A DNA stretch of 64,000 nt from Loripinus fragilis (taxonomy: Eukaryota > Mollusca > Bivalvia > Lucinida > Lucinidae), in the NCBI GenBank assembly GCA_964019695.1, contig OZ026531.1, forward strand, positions 12,490,593 to 12,554,592, given 5' to 3'. A program made the position numbers and the translations under genes. Below are positions 35,501 to 40,059 of this stretch, in pieces. The notes below the pieces were generated by a model that was not told the DNA's origin, searched no databases, and saw only the letters and a program-made list of their open reading frames with translations. Positions within the stretch are counted from its first letter, which is position 1, and each line of letters begins with the position of its first letter.

Positions 35501-36528
35501 TATGGTGATATCGCTTTAACGTTTACCTATCCGTATTTGTATGCCTATGCCGCTTATCCCGGACATCTCTATTGGTCAAACAAGGTTATGGGTTTTATGT
35601 ACAATAGAAGCAAAATTAGTGATTTGTTTATACTATAGTTTGTTTACTTTGCAAGTTGAAAGCATTTACTTCAACCTATTCTATAAGCTAGGGCCACATT
35701 CTGTACAAAAATAAACTTAAGCGCATTAGCAAAAATTAACTATAAAGATATGCAAACCAGAATAATCAACTCTGTTCTCAAAAAATGTATTAGTCCATCC
35801 TTTTTGTCTATCAAAGGTCAAAGTATGGTTCCCTGCCCAAGTATATATAATTAATGATACATTTTGAAACATGGAACCAGGGCCAACTCAGTAGATTTGA
35901 CATCATTAAACATGTGACCAAAACAGCCAATGGTCACTGCATGCTTTTTTTATGGAGAACCTCAGCCATTCATAAAACTGTGATGTCATTGTGTTGAGCA
36001 TATGTGTTTTGGACACATTTTTTTTGTAAACAAATCATTAATTACTTCTACAAAAGTGGATTTACAATATTTTGGACACATTTTGTGTGAGTATCAACTA
36101 GAGGTAAGGGACTTACTATTACAATAATTTTACACCAGACAAATTGGTCTATTTATAAGAGTTTGAGTGGAAAGTTAGAGTGTGGCAATTTGAACAAAAG
36201 TGACCCAAAATATTAGGCCTAAGAATAGGACACAGCAGAAAATTCCATTCTTAGGCCTAATCTTAGGTCTAATAGGCATCCTGCAAGTTTTAAAATTTGT
36301 ATTTCTAAAGTTCAGGATTTTCTGGCAGGGATAAAACGCCTTTCAACATGTTAAAGCTTACCAGTAATAAATCTTATGTAGTTTTCATTACTTCAGCATC
36401 CGGAAGAAGACCACACGACGGAAGAGGCTATCCCTATGCACAACCAAAGAGACATGATCTCCGAAGATAATACCCTTCTTAACGTAGACCCAGCACAAGA
36501 CCGAAAAGGAGGAGCCACTCAAGTGTGA
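3950..36528 (+). CDS. Ionotropic glutamate receptor lacking an amino-terminal domain (six-exon gene)
   Basis: Joined exons 3950-4018, 16663-16689, 21664-21852, 24004-24358, 31716-32458 and 36397-36528 give a 504-residue protein; every intron is GT-AG and phases match (0,0,0,1,0). Order: signal peptide (1-22), S1 half of the ligand-binding domain (about 24-145), M1 (about 148-175) ending in an FNPYEW motif, pore loop (about 200-219), M3 (about 228-250), S2 (about 255-425), M4 (about 427-456), cytoplasmic tail (457-504). Expected to be a glutamate-gated cation channel subunit in the plasma membrane. Residues equivalent to the AMPA-receptor agonist contacts are present: P103, T105, R110, S286, T287, E339; C352 and C406 match the S2 disulfide. 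Ordinary AMPA/kainate subunits have about 900 residues, so the ~380-residue amino-terminal domain is missing; vertebrate kainate-binding proteins share this shorter plan. Family assignment is firm, subfamily open (AMPA/kainate-like by S1/S2). ATD exons in intron 1 cannot be fully excluded, but none was seen. Confidence 0.85.
4560..4960. repeat. Interspersed repeat with CAGACGAC-type ends and internal hairpins
   Basis: Begins taacccttaaagtg and ends with cagacgac-type sequence. Inside are a 32-bp direct duplication (about 4636-4694) and a 36-bp near-perfect palindrome at 4716-4751 (arms cccagatcagactgctc). Related copies occur at about 16020-16330, 16700-16925, 22985-23225, 39825-40040, 44150-44352, 49640-49850 and 50205-50400. 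Non-coding. Confidence 0.6.
5000..5305 (-). mobile_element. Non-autonomous element with GCGCGGATCCAGAGGGGG end (copy 1)
   Basis: On the - strand it starts GCGCGGATCCAGAGGGGGT, continues through a ...gaaaaatcacaaaatatagg... body and the tract ttcaatg(g/t)tgggccat, and contains a gcgtttcgctgg-type segment. The same module recurs at 23790-23937 (-) and 32600-32805 (+), and part of it at 21885-21970. Apparent proteins rich in Gly/Pro in this stretch are translations of the repeat. Confidence 0.65.
5366..5598. mobile_element. hAT-like foldback element with visible target duplication
   Basis: Left end CAGGGGCGGATCCAGG, right end a decayed inverted match (ctggatctgc). Flanks repeat caaatacgctc on both sides (5355-5365 and 5599-5609), a target-site duplication containing the 8 bp expected for hAT. 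The centre (5455-5549) is a long hairpin with arms aatatcccat...aaataatttggtct. Confidence 0.7.
5870..6360 (-). repeat. Penelope-like element family 2, 3'-region fragment (- strand)
   Basis: The reverse complement matches sequence found downstream of the family-2 Penelope-like copy at 9080-9470, including the ttcctggtca/tggtatttcctg and ctcttcctcgcggtg tracts. Related fragments are at 14440-14730 and 18425-18540. Non-coding. Confidence 0.6.
6385..6745 (+). mobile_element. MITE-B copy 1 (hairpin centre)
   Basis: Contains the inverted pair aaatgaagtttatg / cataaacttcattt around a cgatattttc core. The whole ~360 bp, including flanking gattattctgattatccgaaaag and cctcggcc... parts, recurs in opposite orientation at 10278-10640. 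Confidence 0.7.
6857..7083. mobile_element. MITE-C copy 1
   Basis: Terminal inverted repeats of about 35 bp: GGTTATATAACTTTTTTCAT then gctcaactcaactgagcac, mirrored at the right end. The centre contains an atgccaacaattgttggcat palindrome. Related copies at 23268-23455 and 42455-42705. Confidence 0.75.
7084..7740. other. Intron 1 sequence, nothing recognised
   Basis: No domain, RNA or repeat can be supported in this stretch. Confidence 0.4.
7741..9470 (+). pseudogene. Penelope-like retroelement, family 2, decayed copy
   Basis: Three frames together give recognisable reverse transcriptase pieces: a GIPMGTNCSPLVADLFL block at about 8290-8340, an SRYLDDFLN block (the catalytic Y-x-D-D) at about 8403-8430, PVELQLNKANS after it, and the C-terminal YGDFVYNFKRIAGK / FKKIISRYK region near 8910-8995. 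An RQSACLVLNLITV tail lies at about 9248-9290. Several stops and frameshifts; not functional. A foldback (8615-8662) disrupts the coding region. The sequence between 7741 and about 8090 is only tentatively included. Confidence 0.75.
9508..9665. mobile_element. Palindromic MITE-D, full copy
   Basis: Inverted arms ttcaaatttt(t)ggaatgaatatgccatttatttcatc and their reverse complement surround a short centre with a cgaagccacgaatg core. A partial relative lies at 19200-19320. Confidence 0.7.
9666..10277. other. Intron 1 sequence, nothing firmly recognised
   Basis: AT-rich DNA with a repeated ttttcac(t/g)gc(a/t)gt(g/a)aaa(a)tacagctttt motif (about 9968-10035) but no gene. Confidence 0.4.
10278..10640 (-). 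mobile_element. MITE-B copy 2, inverted relative to copy 1
   Basis: Reverse-complement match to 6385-6745, including the central hairpin arms (aaatgaagtttatg / cataaacttcattt at 10425-10500) and the outer cctcggcaaattccgt and gctaacaaaatgga parts. Confidence 0.7.
10641..11460. other. Intron 1 sequence, nothing recognised
   Basis: No supported gene or repeat; open frames lack recognisable domains. Confidence 0.4.
11463..11697. mobile_element. MITE-E copy 1
   Basis: Ends tactgtctgccagccaagag...cagtgac(a)tca and the reverse complement at right (tgacgt..cactgtcactcttg-like). A central inverted pair gatcacttgtgtattaatcc / ggattaatacacaagtgatc forms a hairpin around ctatcctgtgg-type sequence. Second copy at 39243-39472. 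Confidence 0.78.
11698..12690. other. Intron 1 sequence, no gene recognised
   Basis: The 12390-12650 part looks like a non-coding dispersed repeat, but no second copy is present in the window to confirm it. Confidence 0.35.
12691..12795 (+). pseudogene. Penelope-like family 2 fragment, left part of an interrupted copy
   Basis: Translates to a YGDLVYKFKRIVGK stretch (RT C-terminal region). The frame stops at GGAAAG where the opposite-strand element begins and resumes at about 14174 with CCTAGTTCTAGTGATCAATTT, so that GK joins PSSSDQFKK. Confidence 0.7.
12796..14173 (-). pseudogene. Penelope-like family 1, copy A (5'-truncated, nested)
   Basis: Two open stretches cover part of the protein: 14158-13640 carries the RT block NCVPLVADLFLF, the catalytic SRYLDDILNIN and a long palm/thumb segment; 13624-13334 carries GLKSLLRQGISEPDFYGDLV and the C-terminal NVLQQTACLVVNPITV tail, ending in a stop. 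A frameshift near 13630 separates them. About 540 bp of 3' untranslated sequence follow (leftwards) to a boundary reading CTTACTTAC on the element strand. Truncated at the GIPM motif at its 5' end. It interrupts a + strand family-2 copy. Confidence 0.82.
14174..14460 (+). pseudogene. Penelope-like family 2 fragment, right part of the interrupted copy
   Basis: Resumes the frame broken at 12795: QFKKIIKRYKR, then after a frameshift an NIMPQSACLVVNP tail and ...GFLFNCTMVG. It is followed by family-2 3' untranslated sequence to about 14730. Confidence 0.7.
14440..14730 (+). repeat. Penelope-like family 2, 3'-region
   Basis: Shares the gaagagagaattggttgctttg ... ttttggatgtcttgt ... ggtattttctaatcatactcac tracts with 9090-9215 and with the inverted copy at 5870-6050. 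Non-coding. Confidence 0.55.
14870..15995 (+). pseudogene. Non-LTR retrotransposon reverse transcriptase relic (CR1/Jockey-like)
   Basis: Across frames: SGFRPKHS at about 15088, an FRKAFD-like palm motif with IDFRKAF at about 15188-15215, GVPQGHILGPTLFLIFINDL at about 15351-15415, the catalytic FADDTT at about 15441-15460, and RLNKLQKRLARIILHSNPS at about 15841-15900 followed by a D-L-G-W-x-S-V-P-D-R-L segment. Stops and frameshifts throughout; no endonuclease. Distinct from the Penelope-like copies by its F-x-D-D box and block order. Confidence 0.82.
16663..16689 (+). CDS. iGluR microexon (27 nt) encoding first strand of the ligand-binding domain
   Basis: A pyrimidine-rich acceptor (ttttttctttctttcag) precedes 27 bases encoding NHINVTSLV, followed by a good donor (GTG|GTATGT). 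Spliced to the next exon it reads NVTSLV-TEPYLM, which matches the conserved first beta strand and following turn of iGluR S1 (hydrophobic-x-V-T-T/S-hydrophobic, then EPY). It also creates an N-V-T glycosylation sequon. Both ends are phase 0, compatible with exon 1 and with 21664. Without it the ligand-binding domain would lack its first strand. It is far too short for ORF-based gene finding; it was found by looking for the missing strand upstream of the EPY exon. Confidence 0.72.
17184..17980. mobile_element. Candidate TIR element enclosing a Penelope-like 3' fragment
   Basis: Left GCGTCAAAAGTTAAGCA and right TGCTTAACTTTTGACGCC are inverted repeats of about 17 bp, 800 bp apart. Inside, about 17385-17512 on the + strand resembles the Penelope-like family-1 3' end (tggtatccttggtcaggtg, acttgattgtatcg). 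No transposase frame. Confidence 0.5.
18425..18540 (+). repeat. Penelope-like family 2, short 3' fragment
   Basis: Shares ctcttcctcgtggtgccatggtttggt...tggtcatact with the 9150-9215 region; about 115 bp only. Confidence 0.45.
18541..20084. other. Intron 2 sequence with a partial MITE-D
   Basis: At about 18540-18710 a gcga/tcgc-rich stretch contains inverted segments (tattttcgcgaa / ttcgcaaaat-type). 19200-19320 is a partial MITE-D. No gene is supported elsewhere. Confidence 0.4.
20088..20228. mobile_element. Foldback element, 140 bp hairpin
   Basis: Arms gatcacacatgtttt..tgcattaacatttgccgggtcc and the reverse complement ggacccggcaagtgttaatgca..aacatgtgtgatc; loop about 20 bp with ggccgataggcc. 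Further inverted matches (attcttgcatag / ctatgcaagaat at 20231 and 20583) suggest the mobile unit is larger. Confidence 0.65.
20600..21663. other. Intron 2 sequence before exon 3
   Basis: Contains a poly-G run (20746-20757) and, at about 21295-21480, a dispersed-repeat-like stretch. Nothing coding is supported. Confidence 0.4.
21664..21852 (+). CDS. iGluR exon 3: S1 ligand-binding segment
   Basis: Encodes 63 residues (33-95), from TEPYLMKEE through GYIPDLLDAL to the NQYGAK...NGTWTGLVGELVNN segment. This is the classic S1 stretch of iGluRs: EPY, the G-Y-x-x-D-L-L helix, the YGA-x-(5)-W-x-G-(M/L)-V-G-E-L region. Acceptor acctttcag|ACA; donor AAT|GTAAAT, weaker than consensus but exactly where the family alignment needs the junction (GELVNN-K-TDMVAAP). 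Phase 0 at both ends. N-G-T gives a possible N-glycosylation site. Downstream in the same open frame a few intronic codons follow before a stop. Confidence 0.9.
21885..21970. repeat. Short palindrome related to the GCGCGGATCC element
   Basis: Inverted arms ggatcactatcggcccgc and gcgggccgatagtggccc enclose gccagcgaaacgccat, a string shared with 5130-5165 and 32745-32765. Confidence 0.55.
21971..22984. other. Intron 3 sequence, nothing recognised
   Basis: A short CA/CG-rich stretch (22025-22070) but no gene or RNA. Confidence 0.4.
23268..23455. mobile_element. MITE-C copy 2
   Basis: Begins gaggttataaaacttttttcatgctcaactcaa and shows the same centre (aatgccaaca..tgttgacatttta) as 6857-7083; the right end is partly eroded. 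Confidence 0.65.
23790..23937 (-). mobile_element. Non-autonomous GCGCGGATCC element, copy 2
   Basis: On the - strand starts GCGCGGATCCAGAAGGGGCAG and shares the body with 5000-5305. It lies 67 bases upstream of the exon 4 acceptor. Confidence 0.6.
24004..24358 (+). CDS. iGluR exon 4: end of S1, M1 and pore loop
   Basis: Encodes residues 96-213 plus one base of codon 214. Begins KTDMVAAPIT and contains P103-x-T105-(4)-R110, the agonist alpha-carboxyl/amine contacts, then VDFSHPF. M1 follows (LEFSVWLMACLAFFATGTTL), closing with the conserved FNPYEW. The pore helix reads LNSFWFALSTM and the loop A-W-Q-G, so the residue aligned with the Q/R editing site of AMPA/kainate receptors is W212 rather than Q or R, with the following Q conserved. 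Acceptor tttcttttcttcag|AAG; donor CAAG|GTAAAA (phase 1). Splicing inside the Q-G pair is consistent with the phase of the next exon. Confidence 0.95.
24911..25242 (+). mobile_element. tRNA-derived SINE with 13-bp target duplication
   Basis: Starts with a tRNA-like head (GGGCCGCGTAGCGCAGTCA as A-box region; gcaagTTCGATCC as B box), then a ~200-bp body and an (aaac)n tail. Flanked by acttatcatatca on both sides (24898-24910 and 25243-25255), so its limits are exact. It sits only in the left arm of the palindrome. Confidence 0.88.
25650..25845 (-). mobile_element. tRNA-derived SINE, family 2, copy 1
   Basis: Reverse complement begins GGGAGCGCAGTGGCTCAGTGG (A box) and has CGGGTTCGAGCCTC (B box), then a body ending ...gttgatgggacataaagaatcaaa. 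The same family occurs at 26306-26502 (+) and 33930-34120 (-). Confidence 0.82.
26306..26502 (+). mobile_element. tRNA-derived SINE, family 2, copy 2
   Basis: A box tgcaatggctcagtggtagag, B box tgggttcgagcctc, body through gttgatgggacattaagaatcaaa, then an aaacaaat tail. It mirrors 25650-25845 across the palindrome centre. Confidence 0.82.
27263..30890. other. Intron 4 sequence, largely unrecognised
   Basis: Apart from the tRNA-like piece at 28556-28622, a cgacgatatc-rich spot (29930-29965) and a poly-G run (30860-30875), no gene, RNA or repeat family can be supported. Confidence 0.4.
28556..28622 (-). repeat. tRNA-like sequence (SINE head fragment)
   Basis: The reverse complement shows ttgacttagtggtagagtg (A box) and ctggtttgagccc (B box), adjoining a (caaa)n run at 28526-28556. 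The acceptor stem does not pair well, so it is read as a SINE remnant, not a functional tRNA. Confidence 0.5.
30892..31191. repeat. 150-bp tandem duplication (two copies)
   Basis: 30892-31041 and 31042-31191 are nearly identical (three differences noticed). It lies about 520 bases upstream of the exon 5 acceptor and has no open frame. Confidence 0.93.
31716..32458 (+). CDS. iGluR exon 5: M3, S2 and M4
   Basis: Completes codon 214 (G|GT) and encodes 215-461. After the pore loop comes a TPRSMGGR stretch, then M3 (AWWFFVIILIVSYTASLTNML). The channel-gating motif SYTANLAAF is altered to SYTASLTNM. S2 carries G285-S286-T287 (phosphate-loop-like agonist contact), E339 in the ITES segment (agonist amine contact; Glu rather than Asp favours glutamate over NMDA-type selectivity), QRKPC352 and C406 (disulfide pair), then M4 from about DLGTFSGALLILAVG. 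Acceptor actgtttcag|GTTAT; donor GCG|GTAAGA at 32459. If this last intron is retained, the protein stops two codons later (V-R-stop) at 463 residues. Confidence 0.95.
32515..32579. repeat. (CT)n microsatellite
   Basis: Pure TC run starting 56 bases after the exon 5 donor. Confidence 0.97.
32600..32805 (+). mobile_element. Non-autonomous GCGCGGATCC-type element, copy 3
   Basis: Begins gcgcggctccagagggggg and runs through the shared gaaaaatcacaaaatata and ttcaatgttgggccatcat segments to a palindrome (gggccatcatcggtccgccagcgaaacgccattt / aaatggcgttttgctggccggtcgatgatggccc). Confidence 0.65.
32999..33492. mobile_element. MITE-A copy 2, split by a nested MITE-F
   Basis: Left end atactgacgggcaaaagaaacgctacat, right end tgtagcgtttcttttgcccatcagtat. 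The interior matches copy 1 (2783-3032) on both sides of an insertion at 33103-33346: copy 1 reads gcctg|ataaac where this copy is broken. Confidence 0.82.
33103..33346. mobile_element. MITE-F copy 1, inserted in MITE-A
   Basis: Inverted ends GGCCCGGAATTACAATGCC and GGCATTGTAATTATGGGCC; subterminal ttaacttaagt/acttaagttaa pairs. A second copy is at 38709-38989. Confidence 0.82.
33618..33690. repeat. Short palindrome
   Basis: Arms ttttgaggctgactttc / gaaagtcagcctcaaaa around catag; no mobile signature seen. Confidence 0.7.
33930..34120 (-). mobile_element. tRNA-derived SINE, family 2, copy 3
   Basis: The reverse complement contains gggagcgcagtggctcagtgg and cgggttcaagcctc with the body seen at 25650-25845 and 26306-26502. 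Abuts the polypurine tract. Confidence 0.78.
34136..35390. repeat. 1.25-kb polypurine (GA-rich) tract
   Basis: Almost all A/G, built of gagagagaagga-type units with rare t and c; includes an (at)n run at 34861-34880. The 381-residue open frame on the - strand (Ser/Leu-rich) is a consequence of the composition. Confidence 0.95.
35391..36396. other. Intron 5 sequence
   Basis: Nothing recognised except a short palindrome around aggcctaagaat / attcttaggcct (36214-36260). Confidence 0.4.
36397..36528 (+). CDS. Candidate iGluR exon 6: cytoplasmic tail with PDZ ligand
   Basis: Preceded by cattacttcag, this phase-0 segment encodes 43 residues from HPEEDHTTEE to a TGA at 36526-36528. It is acidic and polar (EEDHTTEE, SEDNTLLNVDP, DRKGG), as expected for an intracellular tail, and ends in A-T-Q-V, fitting the class I PDZ-ligand rule S/T-x-hydrophobic. 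The call rests on the strong donor at 32459, matching phase, absence of frame breaks and a coding-like composition in AT-rich surroundings. A different or additional tail exon between 32459 and 36396 remains possible. Confidence 0.6.
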   Translation, partial: HPEEDHTTEEAIPMHNQRDMISEDNTLLNVDPAQDRKGGATQV

Positions 36529-38705
36529 CGAGGGGACAGCAAGCTCAGTCATAAGCGTGTCACCTAATTTCTATGTCCGTCACCATAGGGCCGTTATATG
36601 CAGCGAAATTCCTAATTTGTTCCCAAAAATATGGGTTACTTGTTACCTCAAATTCGTTGCGGTAAAGAATTTCTAGCGATAAGACGGGCTATTTCCCTAA
36701 ATAAGACGTTCGTTTTATTTTGTTGATACTGGAGACACTAGGCACACTCAACGGGGCACTGAACTGTGCTCGCTATTCAGTAACATGTGTGGGAAATAGA
36801 CTGTTAAAGAGACTAAGTCTGCAACTTTGAACATTTTTCGAAAAAATTTTGTTTCCTTTTTAAATCATTTGTAAAAGCAGAATTAAGTTAAGTTTTCACA
36901 CTAAATCTGATCGCTATAGCCGAAAACTGCATGGAAAAGTAAATTATCTTATTAAAACAGATGTTTTATCCCTTGTCGGTAATTATTTGCGTCCCTCCAA
37001 TAATTATAGACAGTCAAGTTTTAACATAAATGCTGTTGTTTTGATACTGATAATTTGTAAAGATTTACGAAATTGGTAAAATGTATGCCTGAATTTTAGT
37101 TTTTTACTGTGTTCTTGAAGAATAGAAACATTATTTCAAAAATTAAAAGATCAAAAGTCACAGACAATGCAGCTTTAAACTAAGGTAAACAATCGTCCTA
37201 CATTTACACGATATAGTATATTATATATTTGTCTATACAGTTGATGAACAATAAAATCGAACATCTTGCAAAGTGGTCTATTTTTGTCAGATGATTGATG
37301 TCTTCTTTGGCTTATACAACCCCTTCCCCCCTAGACCCAAAACGCCCTTTACACATGTTGTATATTTATATAATGACGTTCAATTGTCCAAAGGGCATCT
37401 TGGGTCTAGGGGGGGGGGGGGGTGGGGGGAAGCATCTAAAAACAAACTGAAAGACACCAGTTTCATCTTTTCAATGACAAACATCACAATTTTAAATATA
37501 TTTCGGACGCATGCGCAGAAGGAATATTGCAAAGTTTTGGAAACGAAGGGCATTTATATCCTTAATAATTTAGTCCTTTTACTTTTTGAAAACCTATAAT
37601 GGATTTAATAAAATTCTGGTCTAAACGACACCCAGTATAAAGTGGTAAAATGAGGGGTGGGGGTAGAAAGCGCAAGTTTTCAAGGCTTTGTAAATGATGA
37701 ATCGCTTTGAAACGTATTTGATGCTAACTAAACATATTATACTACGCAAACAGACGAATTTTTAAATCATTAGGGCTATTTGAAAATTTAACTTTTGTAA
37801 TCATGTCAACTAGGGAAAATATACGCCTTATCGCTAGAGCTTCTTTAAAAATGGCTTGATATGTAATTCGGCATAGCGTTCCGATGGATCCACAGCCGTT
37901 CAGCTTAAATATACCGAACCCCAAAAAAGCAACAGTAAGATTTTCCCATTAAGTTCTCCTATTATTACTAAAATACAAATTGTTCTGACCGAATCTTTCG
38001 AAAATGGCCCAGATCAACTTATTTTTCTTCTAAGTATCTGAGTAAGAGTCATTATTAAAACCGGTGAACATGTTTTGGATGCGTTTATTTAAAGTATATA
38101 TACTGTCTACACAGAAATTTGAGTTTTCTTAACAACTGCAAACTGCAAAAACGATAATTTTTCATTATTTGAGACATCTCTGAGGGTTACTCATGGTTTT
38201 TGCCTTTCCAAAACGCATTATCATAGGACAGGGTCGTATTAATTAATTACTGTACAGCTATGCATTGATTTTCAAGATTTGTAAGGTTTATCTCCAGTTT
38301 GCAGTGTTAAACAAAGGGCAGTCACACACCAATGGCTACCACGTGGCCAATAATATAGTATCAATGATTTGTGGATGTGTCTTAGTATGACCTATATTGA
38401 TCTGATGGTGATAGAGAATGAGAGCATGTATTGTAACATAGAGTTGTTTACTTATCAAATAAAAGTTTGTACTGACAGTAGTTACCTGGAAGCGAATAAA
38501 GCAGGATGCATGGACCTTCAAACAAAAGTATACTTCTAGAGTCAGTAATTATGAATATTTAGGGATCTAGTAGCTTATAATAAGCACTATGAAGGTTGCA
38601 GGGAAATGCTGAGTTACAACTTAATTAGAATGACCTAAACTACTTGATCATGTTTTTCAGAGATGAAATACCAGATCACTATCTGTTTTTATTCGATCAT
38701 TTACC
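36529..38705. other. Downstream of the iGluR stop; likely 3' UTR then intergenic
   Basis: A hairpin with arms cccctagacccaaaacgcccttt / aaagggcatcttgggtctagggg lies at 37327-37415. No other gene or repeat is supported. Confidence 0.4.
37250..37255 (+). promoter_or_regulatory. Candidate polyadenylation signal for the iGluR gene
   Basis: First canonical AATAAA downstream of the proposed stop codon (about 720 bases after 36528); an ATTAAA variant lies near 37142. In AT-rich DNA such hexamers occur often by chance, so this is only a candidate. Confidence 0.25.
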
Positions 38706-38708
38706 AAT

Positions 38709-38989
38709 TTACCATGAACCTGGACCCGGAATTACAATGCCTCCATAAAGTTAAGGAATACATGTATTTAAGTTAAGTATTGATATTTCAACATGCTATA
38801 TTAAATGTTAAATAAATTGCCTGGATCGATGCGTTACTTGTGGTCAAAGATAGCATTGTAATCTTCAGAAAAAATGAAACTATTTTGATTTTAATCAGTT
38901 TGAAACGTTATTTTTCGCATCCTGTAAAAATCAATACTTAACTTATTTCTTCCCTAACGTTAAGGAGGCATTGTAATTCTGGGCCCTTG
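38709..38989. mobile_element. MITE-F copy 2
   Basis: Ends GGACCCGGAATTACAATGCCT and AGGCATTGTAATTCTGGGCCC, with ttaagttaagtattgat inside; same family as 33103-33346. Confidence 0.78.
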
Positions 38990-39242
38990 ACTATTTTCAG
39001 GTGATTTTAAGTAGGAAAAGTGGTTCTTTACCGGGGAAACTATTTGACGGCTATATGTTGTCACTATTCTGTATATCCAAACCTGTTTAATATTAAACTT
39101 ACTTGGGTTGTAAGAGGTTTGATGGATGTATTTCATGAGTATTGTTTTTAATCAGTTTGCATTCACAAACACAAATTGTCACAATTAGAATCCTTAGATC
39201 CTTAGTAGTTTTCTATTGGCAACTAAAATGTAATTACAACTA

Positions 39243-39472
39243 CTGTCATACCAGCCAAGAGTGACAGTGACGTCGTGTTTTGTTTACAATTGTTAAGTAA
39301 ACATTAACTTGTACACTCCACTTGAGCTTACGCGAATCGATATATCACTTGTGTATTAATCCTTTCCTGCAGATAAGTTAAATACACAAGTGATTTATCG
39401 ACTCTAAGTCCTGATAAATTTGTAAACAAAACATGACGTCACTGTCACTCTTGGTTGGCAGGACAGTAAGCA
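39243..39472. mobile_element. MITE-E copy 2
   Basis: Ends actgtcataccagccaagagtgacagtgacgtc and gacgtcactgtcactcttggttggcaggacagt; central atcacttgtgtattaatcc pair. Same family as 11463-11697. Confidence 0.8.
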
Positions 39473-39763
39473 ACAACTCTGCAACAAAACTGAAAGTATA
39501 ACATTAAATCTGCAAGAGCAAGCTGAGTATTACAAAACATTCTGCTAGATAAGTGTTTTTACGTTACATGATAATTGTTAAAGGTGATTAAGACAGTAAT
39601 GCACGTAAATGGTAATGGCCATATTTAAATGATCCAAACGATAACCGTCCAGTATTGCTCAGGAACGCCCAGCCAAGAAAACCTTTATTTTCCTGCCTGA
39701 GCTTTCCATGTAGCCAGTATAATGCCAGCATTGACTGGTATATAAATATGTAGGGTTCTCTTA

Positions 39764-39826
39764 CGAGCATATGAAAATAAGAGTGATGAGCATTGCGAGC
39801 ATCACTGCTTATTTTCATATGCTTAA
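39764..39826. repeat. Short palindrome
   Basis: Arms agcatatgaaaataagagtgatg / catcactgcttattttcatatgct around an agcattgcg centre. Confidence 0.75.
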
Positions 39827-40059
39827 CCCTTTCCCCGCTATTATCGATTATTGTCGTCTACTCTCTTTTCTGCTTATGTAATTTGGTACAATATGGACCC
39901 AATTCAGACTGCTCCCTAAGGGTTCATAGTGTTTATAGTGTGTTAGCTTCCGTGATAAAACCAATCATGAGTGCATTTGAATATATGCAGCAGGCGTAAT
40001 ACGCAGACATTCTCTGGACATAAATATGAGCAGGATAATTTATTATGTCCCCAAAGAAA

